The notes beneath the pieces are model-generated. The model searched no databases, was not told the DNA's origin, and was given only the letters and a program-made list of their open reading frames with translations. Below are positions 1 to 5,614 of a stretch of DNA of 9,040 bases, piece after piece (the first letter of the stretch is position 1; each line of letters opens with the position of its first letter). Origin of the DNA: Phycisphaerae bacterium. Its GTDB lineage: Bacteria > Planctomycetota > Phycisphaerae > Tepidisphaerales > Tepidisphaeraceae. Position numbers and translations under genes: made by a program. The stretch is taken from the NCBI GenBank assembly GCA_014380825.1, contig JACMJD010000265.1, positions 1 to 9,040 on the forward strand, written 5' to 3'.

Positions 1-50
1 ATCCGAAGAGTCCCGTGCGGTGGTTCGTCATCGGGATCGTGGACGAATGA
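1..50 (+). CDS. BMC-P (EutN/CcmL family) shell pentamer protein, C-terminal end only
   Basis: Only the last 15 codons are present, read in frame from position 3 to a TGA at 48-50; the start lies outside the window. The residues PKSPVRWFVIGIVDE match the usual EutN/CcmL ending, a proline followed by a hydrophobic strand and 'GIVD', as in EutN (…PVDLCVIGIVDEV). BMC-P proteins form the pentamers that cap the vertices of a microcompartment shell. The assignment is supported by the BMC context: another BMC-P gene lies 577 bp downstream, and the stop codon overlaps the start of the next gene as ATGA (47-50). With so few residues the paralogue type cannot be told. Confidence 0.72.
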   Translation, partial: PKSPVRWFVIGIVDE

Positions 51-631
51 TCGTGACGGCCAGACAGCTTGAGGCGTTGCATCGCGATAGTGGGAAGAAC
101 GGGCACGTCACGTTGCAAGCGGGCACGACGTTAAGCCCGCTGGCGCGGGAGTGGTTGCGGAACGCTCGAGTGGAGATTGAGTATGTCGAGGCGGAAGTGT
201 TGGGTCGAACAGAACACAAGGAACGTCCGACTGAGAGTTCGCGGCTCTCGCGGGTGATGTGGTGGTGCGATGGACCGTGTCCTGTCGCGAAAGCGGCGCT
301 GATGATGCAGAAATCGTTTGTGCACTTGCGACCGATCACAACATCGACCGATGCGAGCCACACGGCGATCGCCGTTCGCAAGTTCGCTGACGAAATCACG
401 TCGCGCCGAGCCGATGCGGGAGTGTTGCTCGTGAAGAGTTCCGGTGCGGCGACGGTGCATGCAAATCGACTGAACGAACTGCGCGCCGTAGTGGGCACAA
501 GCGTCGATTCGCTCGATGCCGCCATGAAATCGATTAAGCCAAACGTGTTGATCGTCGAGCATGCCGAACAATCGTTGATGCACGTGACGAACGTTCTCAC
601 GCGGTTCTTCCGTGGTGGAGGACCCAGATGA
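47..631 (+). CDS. BMC-associated RpiB-like protein, probably non-catalytic
   Basis: The protein has 194 residues. Residues 1-47 (MIVTARQLEALH…, with LSPLAREWL at 29-37) resemble the short 'T-x-LTP-x-A-R' segment found at the N-terminus of several BMC accessory proteins such as EutT. A middle segment holds WWCDGPC (72-78), a CxxxC pair. Residues about 107-194 align by eye with the C-terminal half of ribose-5-phosphate isomerase B: ADAGVLLVKSSG, VHANRLNELRAVVG, KPNVLIVEH and the ending FFRGGGPR, which mirrors RpiB's GGRH. RpiB's active-site segment ICGTGVG is replaced by LVKSSGA, so the catalytic Cys is missing and isomerase activity is unlikely. ATG 47 was chosen over GTG 20 because it forms an ATGA overlap with the upstream BMC-P gene and gives the family-like N-terminus. 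The real role is unknown; a scaffold, adaptor or ligand-binding job in the organelle is inference. Confidence 0.72.
   Translation: MIVTARQLEALHRDSGKNGHVTLQAGTTLSPLAREWLRNARVEIEYVEAEVLGRTEHKERPTESSRLSRVMWWCDGPCPVAKAALMMQKSFVHLRPITTSTDASHTAIAVRKFADEITSRRADAGVLLVKSSGAATVHANRLNELRAVVGTSVDSLDAAMKSIKPNVLIVEHAEQSLMHVTNVLTRFFRGGGPR
617..621 (+). promoter_or_regulatory. Strong Shine-Dalgarno site for the second BMC-P gene
   Basis: A perfect GGAGG lies 6 bases before the ATG at 628, inside the Gly-rich last codons of the RpiB-like gene. It is the best ribosome binding site in the operon. Its strength fits a shell protein needing its own efficient initiation as well as ATGA coupling. Confidence 0.6.
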
Positions 632-918
632 GATTCGGCAAAGTGGTCGGCCAAGTCACGCTGTGTCGGTCGTATGCTACGCTCATCGGCGGACGATTTC
701 TGATCGTCGAAGTTCAGGATCGATCCAGCCTGGCCGGGAAATCGCGGCAGTCGAAGGAGTCTCTGGTCATTTACGACCATCTTGGCGCAGGCAATGGTCA
801 GCTCATCGCGTTTTCGGAAAGTCGCGAAGCTTGCATGCCGTTTTATCCGGAGAAGCGCGTGCCGATCGACGCGTACTGTGCCGCCCTGCTCGATCAGGTT
901 GTCATTGAAGAGAAATAG
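628..918 (+). CDS. BMC-P shell pentamer protein (EutN/CcmL family)
   Basis: This complete 96-residue protein has the usual EutN/CcmL length and landmarks. It starts with the first strand MRFGKVVGQVTL, followed by FLIVEVQD (24-31), the signature YDHLGAGNGQLIAF (49-62), a Ser/Arg turn (SESREA, 63-68) where the family usually has GSSAR, and the closing strand VPIDAYCAALLDQVVI (78-93). These proteins assemble as pentamers that close the vertices of the polyhedral BMC shell. It is a different paralogue from the one at the window's left edge. The start overlaps the upstream stop (ATGA, 628-631) behind a perfect GGAGG. The aldolase begins 2 bases after the stop, so shell and cargo are made from one message. 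Family call is secure; the sugar specificity of the compartment comes from the neighbours. Confidence 0.9.
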   Translation: MRFGKVVGQVTLCRSYATLIGGRFLIVEVQDRSSLAGKSRQSKESLVIYDHLGAGNGQLIAFSESREACMPFYPEKRVPIDAYCAALLDQVVIEEK

Positions 919-920
919 GA

Positions 921-1850
921 ATGGCTACTAACGGAAATCATCGCCCTTCGTTCGCGCCGCGCGCCAGCGAATGGAAACTCAAAGAACAGATGTGCGACGT
1001 GGGCCGGCGCATCTGGATCAAAGGATTCTGCGCGGGCAATGAGGGAAATCATTCGTATCGGCTGTCGGAGAATCGCGTACTGTGCACGCCCACGGGAATC
1101 AGCAAGGGCCAGTTGAAGCCAGAAGACATCTGCGTTGTCGCCATGAACGGCGATCAGATCTCCGGCTCGCGAAAGCGCACGAGCGAAATTCAGCTTCACC
1201 TGGCGATATATAAGGCTCGACCCGATGTGAACGCCGTTTTGCACAGTCATCCACCGCACGCGACAGCGTTTGCGGTGGCGGGCGTCGATCTGCCGACGTG
1301 CATTCATCCGGAAGCGGAAGTGTTTCTAGGCGCAGTGAAGACCGCGCGGTACGTCACGCCCGGCGATCAGCGGCTGGGCGATTCGATCCTGCCGCACGTC
1401 AGAGACAGCAACACGATCCTCCTGCAGAGCCACGGCGTGGTGACCTATGCCGACGATCTTGAGCGTGCGTATTACCAGCTCGAAATTGTGGATGCGTACG
1501 CGCGCATTCTGATCCTCGCCAAGCAAGTCGGCAGCATCCGTCCGCTAGAGCCGGGGGAGATGAAAGAGCTACTCGCACTGAAAGAACGATTCGGGATGAC
1601 CGATACGCGAGATACGGAGAAGCTAAGCTGCGCCGCCGACTTCGTACAACGCGTGAACACTGAAGCCGGCACACGCGGACGAATGGTGAGTGATGGCGGC
1701 GTGGCGCCGGTCGAGCATGCTTCGCAGTCGTCATCATCGTCGCCGATGGACACCGCGATCGCATCGATGACGCCGGAGAATTATTCGGAAGCAGACATCG
1801 AACAGCTCGTGCAGACAATCACCGATCAAATCATGGCGAGCGCCAACTAA
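921..1850 (+). CDS. Class II aldolase (L-fuculose/L-rhamnulose-1-phosphate type), BMC cargo
   Basis: This 309-residue zinc aldolase is predicted to split L-fuculose-1-P or L-rhamnulose-1-P into DHAP and L-lactaldehyde. Class II signatures are visible: GNEGNHSYR (39-47, substrate phosphate loop), TPTGISKG (56-63), SE at 88-89 (Glu89 aligns with FucA's catalytic Glu73), HSH at 108-110 and SHG at 170-172. His108, His110 and His171 are the expected zinc ligands. FucA is only about 215 residues long. Here the domain ends near residue 230 and is followed by a variable Ser/Gly/Pro-rich linker (about 245-285) and a short amphipathic helix (287-305), the layout of a BMC encapsulation peptide. The gene sits 2 bases after BMC-P and 3 bases before the dehydrogenase, with GAAGAG upstream as a ribosome site. 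Whether fuculose-P, rhamnulose-P or both are used cannot be read from the sequence; the nearby rhaB favours rhamnulose-P. Confidence 0.9.
   Translation: MATNGNHRPSFAPRASEWKLKEQMCDVGRRIWIKGFCAGNEGNHSYRLSENRVLCTPTGISKGQLKPEDICVVAMNGDQISGSRKRTSEIQLHLAIYKARPDVNAVLHSHPPHATAFAVAGVDLPTCIHPEAEVFLGAVKTARYVTPGDQRLGDSILPHVRDSNTILLQSHGVVTYADDLERAYYQLEIVDAYARILILAKQVGSIRPLEPGEMKELLALKERFGMTDTRDTEKLSCAADFVQRVNTEAGTRGRMVSDGGVAPVEHASQSSSSSPMDTAIASMTPENYSEADIEQLVQTITDQIMASAN
1779..1835 (+). other. Probable encapsulation peptide of the aldolase
   Basis: Codons 287-305 encode NYSEADIEQLVQTITDQIM. Ile/Leu/Val/Met recur at spacings of 3-4 (I293, L296, V297, I300, I304), giving one greasy helix face opposite a Glu/Asp/Gln face. 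It follows a Ser-run linker (SSSSS) and ends 4 residues before the stop. BMC encapsulation peptides have this form and drive cargo into the shell. The call rests on pattern and context only. Confidence 0.68.
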
Positions 1851-1853
1851 TCT

Positions 1854-2807
1854 ATGAAGGTCTCGATCATCGGCGCTGGCGGACGCGTGGGCAGCAATGC
1901 AGCCTTTGCGCTGCAATGCGCGGGAATTGTGAGCGAGATTCATCTGCTGGATACGAACGAAGGTGCCGCGCGCGGCGAGGCGCTCGACCTGCTTCATGGC
2001 ACGAGCCTCGCCGGCGATCAGCGAATCTACGCCGGCGATTATGACCGCTGCGCCGATAGCGATCTGATCTGCATTACGGCTGGGCTGCGTCGCAAGCCGG
2101 ATGAAAGCAGGCTGCATCTCATCAACCGAAACGTCGAGCTGTTTAAGCAGATTCTCGATTCGCTTCTCGCCCTGCCGTTGCGCGATGAGACGACGCTGTT
2201 CGTGGTTTCGAATCCGGTTGATCTTCTCACGCGTCTGGCGATCGATCATCTGCGGCGCGATTCATCTCGTGTGATCGGACTTGGTACGCAGCTCGACACC
2301 GCACGATTCCGATCACTCATCGCGCTGGAAACGAATCTCCCGGCAAGCCAGATTAAAGCGCTGATCATCGGCGAGCATGGTGATTCGATGGTTCCAACCT
2401 GGTCGAGCGCAACGGTAGCAGGCTTCCCGCTGCTCAAGCTGCCGGGGTTTGGCATCGCCAGCCAACAACGCGTGTTCGAACGAACGAAAAACAGCGGCGC
2501 GGAAGTGATCGCGCTCAAAGGCGGCGCAGGTTGGGCGGTCGGTTTGTCGATCGCGGAGGTGATTCATGCGATGGCGCTCAATCAGCCGAAAGTCTTACCG
2601 CTCTCGACGCAACTTGGTGGTGAATACGGAATCAGCGGCACGTGCATCAGCGTGCCGACGATGATTGGCAAGCCGGGAATCTTCAAACGAATCGAAGTAG
2701 AACTCTGGCCGCGCGAGTTCACGGGATTGCAATCCAGTGCGCGCTTGCTGGATGAAGGCTATTCGAAAATCACGGGCGCGCGACCCGTGCAGGCCGTGGC
2801 GCGATGA
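1854..2807 (+). CDS. NAD-dependent lactate/malate dehydrogenase family protein of the BMC operon
   Basis: This 317-residue 2-hydroxyacid dehydrogenase is of normal length. Features seen are the Rossmann loop GAGGRVG (7-13), Asp33 at the end of strand 2 (NAD rather than NADP), the active-site loop TAGLRRKPDESR (76-86), SNPVD with Asn120 (Asn140 in LDH numbering), LDTAR with Asp148 and Arg151 (168 and 171), and GEHGDS with the catalytic His175 (195). The residue that sets specificity, at LDH position 102, is Arg80 as in malate dehydrogenases, while the following ESR-L is LDH-like, so the substrate cannot be assigned. In PV-type BMC loci a homologue is thought to recycle NAD+ for the aldehyde dehydrogenase. 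The protein starts directly at strand 1 and ends at the family's normal last helix, so there is no obvious encapsulation peptide. It lies 3 bases after the aldolase, and its stop overlaps the next start (ATGA, 2804). Confidence 0.88.
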   Translation: MKVSIIGAGGRVGSNAAFALQCAGIVSEIHLLDTNEGAARGEALDLLHGTSLAGDQRIYAGDYDRCADSDLICITAGLRRKPDESRLHLINRNVELFKQILDSLLALPLRDETTLFVVSNPVDLLTRLAIDHLRRDSSRVIGLGTQLDTARFRSLIALETNLPASQIKALIIGEHGDSMVPTWSSATVAGFPLLKLPGFGIASQQRVFERTKNSGAEVIALKGGAGWAVGLSIAEVIHAMALNQPKVLPLSTQLGGEYGISGTCISVPTMIGKPGIFKRIEVELWPREFTGLQSSARLLDEGYSKITGARPVQAVAR

Positions 2808-3889
2808 CAAAGTCGCTCGACGTCAAACTCGCCAACATTCATCGCGATCCGCATCGCGCGACGAACTTCATTCTCGCCGACGCGAAAGACGCTGACATGG
2901 CGTTTGGACTTGCGTCCGGCGGCAAAGCTGCAGTCACCGGCAAAATGCGATCGCTCGCCGACTATCGCGACCAGATGCGCGAGATCACGCAGCAGGGTCT
3001 GGTTGACATCATGTTGATGAGCGCCAGCTCAAGCGAAATACTGACGGTCGACGAGCGGTTGTTCGACAACTCGCCCGTCACCCCGGCCGTCCGCGCGAAT
3101 GACACGACCGACATTCACCTCCCCGCGGGCGGAACGTACGCAAGTGAACCTTCCCGCCCCTTTCGATCCGTTACCATCGAACAAATCCAGCGCGATGCCG
3201 GCGCCAACCTCGGGCTTTATTCGATCACGCCGAACAACCGGCTGGAATTCGATTACCCGACGCTTCAAGCATACAGGGACTTCCGCGTCGAAGCTGAATC
3301 GAAGGGTTTGCGTCACTTCTTGGAAGTCTTCGATCCCAACGCCTGCGGCGATCACTGCCCGATGGATGTCGGGCGATTCGTCAATGATCTGGTCGCGCGC
3401 ACGCTTGCGGGCGTTCCTCGCAGCGGCCGGCCGTTGTTCTTGAAGATGGTCTATCACGGGCCGCGCGCGATGGAAGAGTTGGTCACGTACGATCCACACC
3501 TCGTCCCGGGAGTCCTCGGCGGCGCGAGCGGTACGACGCGTGACGCGTTTCACCTGCTTGAAGACGCAAAAAAGCACGGCGCTCGAGCGGCACTGTTCGG
3601 CCGGAAGATCAAAGACAGCGAGGATCAGCTTTCGTTCGTGCAGAACCTTCGGTTGATCGCGGATGGAAAACTCGGCGCGGTTGATGCGGTCAAGGCGTAT
3701 CACGATGCACTGCGTAAGTTGAACATCTCGCCCATGAGATCGTTGAAAGATGACTTGGAACTGACGAATGGAAAATCGAACACCTATTCGGTGGGCACGC
3801 GGGTGACGAGTACGCCGAAGCGTCACGACTTTTCGAAGATGACGAGCGCGGACAAGGTCGCATATGCGCGTGCGCGGCTCCGAGATTGA
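2804..3889 (+). CDS. TIM-barrel aldolase-like protein of unknown function
   Basis: The protein has 361 residues. I recognise a (beta/alpha)8 pattern resembling the DeoC/FbaB/LacD class I aldolases but not a characterised family. Features: a conserved-looking opening with ADAKDADMAFG (25-35), strand-like GLVDIMLMSAS (65-75), RHFLEVFDPNACGDHCP (170-186) with Cys181 and Cys185, FLKMVYHGP (212-220) where Lys214 could be a Schiff-base lysine, and GVLGGASGTTRD (236-247) followed by ARAALFGRKI (260-269), which look like the phosphate-binding end of the barrel. After residue 325 a Thr/Ser-rich stretch leads to a charged helix (about 345-361). The ATGA overlap with the dehydrogenase and single-base gap to the DeoR gene place it in the BMC operon. 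A role in phosphosugar or aldehyde carbon handling is inference; no reaction can be assigned. Confidence 0.62.
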   Translation: MTKSLDVKLANIHRDPHRATNFILADAKDADMAFGLASGGKAAVTGKMRSLADYRDQMREITQQGLVDIMLMSASSSEILTVDERLFDNSPVTPAVRANDTTDIHLPAGGTYASEPSRPFRSVTIEQIQRDAGANLGLYSITPNNRLEFDYPTLQAYRDFRVEAESKGLRHFLEVFDPNACGDHCPMDVGRFVNDLVARTLAGVPRSGRPLFLKMVYHGPRAMEELVTYDPHLVPGVLGGASGTTRDAFHLLEDAKKHGARAALFGRKIKDSEDQLSFVQNLRLIADGKLGAVDAVKAYHDALRKLNISPMRSLKDDLELTNGKSNTYSVGTRVTSTPKRHDFSKMTSADKVAYARARLRD

Positions 3890-3890
3890 A

Positions 3891-4658
3891 ATGCTCATCG
3901 AAGAACGACAATCTCGCCTGCAGACGCTCCTTGCGCAGCGCGGCATTAGCGATCTCGAATCGCTCTCGACGGAGCTGCGCGTTTCGCAATCGACGGTGCG
4001 TCGCGATCTGGATGCAATGGAATCGCACGGCCTGGTTCGTCGCACGCATGGCGGCGTGATCTGGATCGGAGATCGCAATAACAGCAAGCGACCATATGCG
4101 TTCGATCAGCGAATGGCGGTGCAGGTCGATTCGAAGCGCGCGATCGCACGTGCCGCGGCCAAGCTTGTGAGAGATGGTCAGACGATCCTGCTCGATGGCG
4201 GCACGACGACGTTTCATCTTGCCCAGGAGCTGCTTGGCCGATCGATGCAGATCGTCACCAACTCGCTGCCGATCGCCAATTTGTTTATCAACGAAGAGCG
4301 CATCGAGCTCATCCTCACGGGCGGCCTACTGTATCCGCGTTACGGCGTGCTGCTGGGTCCGTCGGCGGAGCAGTTCATCGACTCCGTGCACGCGCAGACG
4401 CTGTTCTTCTCCGTGGCCGGTATTCATCGCGGGATTTTGTATAACCAGAATCTGTTATTGGTGCAGTCCGAGCAGCGGATGATGCGGCAGGCGCAGCGCC
4501 GCGTGCTGTTGTGCGATTCCAGTAAGTTCGATCAGCAGGCGCTGGCTCAACTGTGCGAGTTGAAACAGATCGACACACTCGTGATTGATGGCCGCATCAC
4601 GAAGGAACAGCGTGCAATGGCGAAGCAGGCCGGTTGCGAAGTGCTTGTCGCTTCGTGA
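3891..4658 (+). CDS. DeoR-family transcriptional repressor
   Basis: This 255-residue protein has the standard two DeoR domains. The N-terminal winged helix-turn-helix runs from residue 3 to about 58, with VSQSTVRRDLDAMESHGLV (31-49) and RTHGGV (51-56), the DeoR signature. The C-terminal effector domain (about 80-235) has LLDGGTTT (100-107), IVTNS (121-125), LTGG (142-145) and LLCDSSKFD (206-214), as in regulators that sense sugar phosphates. It probably controls the BMC operon in answer to a phosphorylated fucose/rhamnose intermediate; this is inferred from position. ATG 3891 gives the usual family start (MLIEERQ) one base after the preceding stop. ATG 3864 (nine residues longer) has an AAGG ribosome site six bases upstream and cannot be excluded. 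The last 62 bp overlap the amidohydrolase gene on the other strand. Confidence 0.88.
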   Translation: MLIEERQSRLQTLLAQRGISDLESLSTELRVSQSTVRRDLDAMESHGLVRRTHGGVIWIGDRNNSKRPYAFDQRMAVQVDSKRAIARAAAKLVRDGQTILLDGGTTTFHLAQELLGRSMQIVTNSLPIANLFINEERIELILTGGLLYPRYGVLLGPSAEQFIDSVHAQTLFFSVAGIHRGILYNQNLLLVQSEQRMMRQAQRRVLLCDSSKFDQQALAQLCELKQIDTLVIDGRITKEQRAMAKQAGCEVLVAS

Positions 4659-5595
4659 CGCCCAGCACCTCGTCGCAGCGCTGCCAGTAGGTTGGTTCCA
4701 GGCCCAGGCGTTGTTTGATCATCACATCGCGCCGCATCCAATTTTCTTCGTGCATCAATTCGATCGAGCTCGCCACACCCAACCGCGTGATAGGCGGCAA
4801 TGGGATGATCGGCCAATCGCTGCCGTGGATGAGCCTTTCGCGCACGTCTTTATCGCCGAGAATCTTCGGCCAGGCGTGCCAACGCGTCGGCAAGCAAAGC
4901 GCGGACGTGTCGCCAAAGCAGTTGGGATATTGTTTTGCCAGACGCAGGAAGGTGTCGACGTAATCTGTTTCGCCCGGCACCGATCGCGTGCCGCAGTGAG
5001 CCATGATCACCGTCACGCCCCGCTTGAGCGCGGGCACGAGCAGCATCGGATCGGCGAGCGAGTCGTCCACCCGCGGAAGCGATTTCTCACCGCCCGTGTG
5101 TGCGAGTAGGGGCAGGCCGTGATGCACCATGGCTTCGTAGAACGCTTCGCACCGCGAATTGGATGGGTCGAAGCCCTGCACGATCGGCAGCCACTTCATC
5201 AACACGGCACCGTGCTGCACGCAGCGCTCCAGTTCAGCGATGGCATCGTGTCGATAGGGATTAATCGACGCGCCGAAGAGCATCTTCGGATGACGCCGAC
5301 AAAGCTCGATCACGTAGTCATTGGTCACGTAAAAATGCGTGCGGCCGAGATCGATTTGGCCTCGGTCGTCGCAAACGCCGTCGAATGCGAGCACGACGAC
5401 CGCGTCGAGCATCTGTGCACCCTCGATCGTCCGCGCGAGCAGCGCTTCCAGCGCCCGCTCGGTGCCGGCATCCTCGCCAACCAAGCCGAACTTCCATCGC
5501 ATGAACCGAAACGCAAAGCTGTCCAGCAGCTTCCGCGACATCAGGCCATGGCCGGGTGTGGTGGCAGAGATGTGGACGTGGCAGTCGATGATCAT
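4597..5595 (-). CDS. Metal-dependent amidohydrolase (amidohydrolase family 2)
   Basis: This 332-residue TIM-barrel hydrolase carries the expected metal-site motifs in order: DCHVH (4-8, His6 and His8), LMKWLP (132-137, Lys134, a possible bridging lysine), LLAHTGGE (163-170, His166), IMAHCG (197-202, His200) and HGSDWP (257-262, Asp260). This matches PF04909-type enzymes, a group that includes decarboxylases and sugar lactonases. The substrate is unknown. A lactonase acting on a deoxysugar lactone, or a hydrolase or decarboxylase of a side product, would fit the rhamnose setting but is inference. It starts 19 bases after the rhaB stop on the same strand, so the two are probably co-transcribed, though no clear Shine-Dalgarno precedes its ATG. 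Its last 20 residues, beyond the usual family end at RCDEVLG (306-312), lie entirely in the antisense overlap with the DeoR gene. Confidence 0.82.
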   Translation of the reverse strand: MIIDCHVHISATTPGHGLMSRKLLDSFAFRFMRWKFGLVGEDAGTERALEALLARTIEGAQMLDAVVVLAFDGVCDDRGQIDLGRTHFYVTNDYVIELCRRHPKMLFGASINPYRHDAIAELERCVQHGAVLMKWLPIVQGFDPSNSRCEAFYEAMVHHGLPLLAHTGGEKSLPRVDDSLADPMLLVPALKRGVTVIMAHCGTRSVPGETDYVDTFLRLAKQYPNCFGDTSALCLPTRWHAWPKILGDKDVRERLIHGSDWPIIPLPPITRLGVASSIELMHEENWMRRDVMIKQRLGLEPTYWQRCDEVLGVTKRQALRNRPASPLHAVPS

Positions 5596-5603
5596 TGTGG
5601 ACG

Positions 5604-5613
5604 ATTACGTAAT
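5604..5613. repeat. 10-bp AT-rich perfect palindrome in the rhaB-amidohydrolase gap
   Basis: ATTACGTAAT is a perfect palindrome filling half of the 19-bp gap between the rhaB stop and the amidohydrolase start. It stands out in GC-rich DNA. It may be a protein-binding site, but palindromes this long are expected several times by chance in 9 kb. Confidence 0.25.
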
Positions 5614-5614
5614 G

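Noticed and set aside
20..46. GTG start giving nine extra residues on the RpiB-like protein
   Set aside because: This stretch encodes the C-terminus of the upstream BMC-P protein in another frame, and ATG 47 makes an ATGA overlap with a family-like N-terminus.
28..780. 250-residue open frame on the minus strand
   Set aside because: It lies antisense to the RpiB-like and BMC-P genes, spans their junction, and shows no recognisable domain; it is a GC-rich shadow frame.
3029..4087. 352-residue open frame on the minus strand
   Set aside because: It is antisense to the TIM-barrel and DeoR genes, is rich in Arg and Cys, and has no domain pattern; the plus-strand proteins are clearly real.
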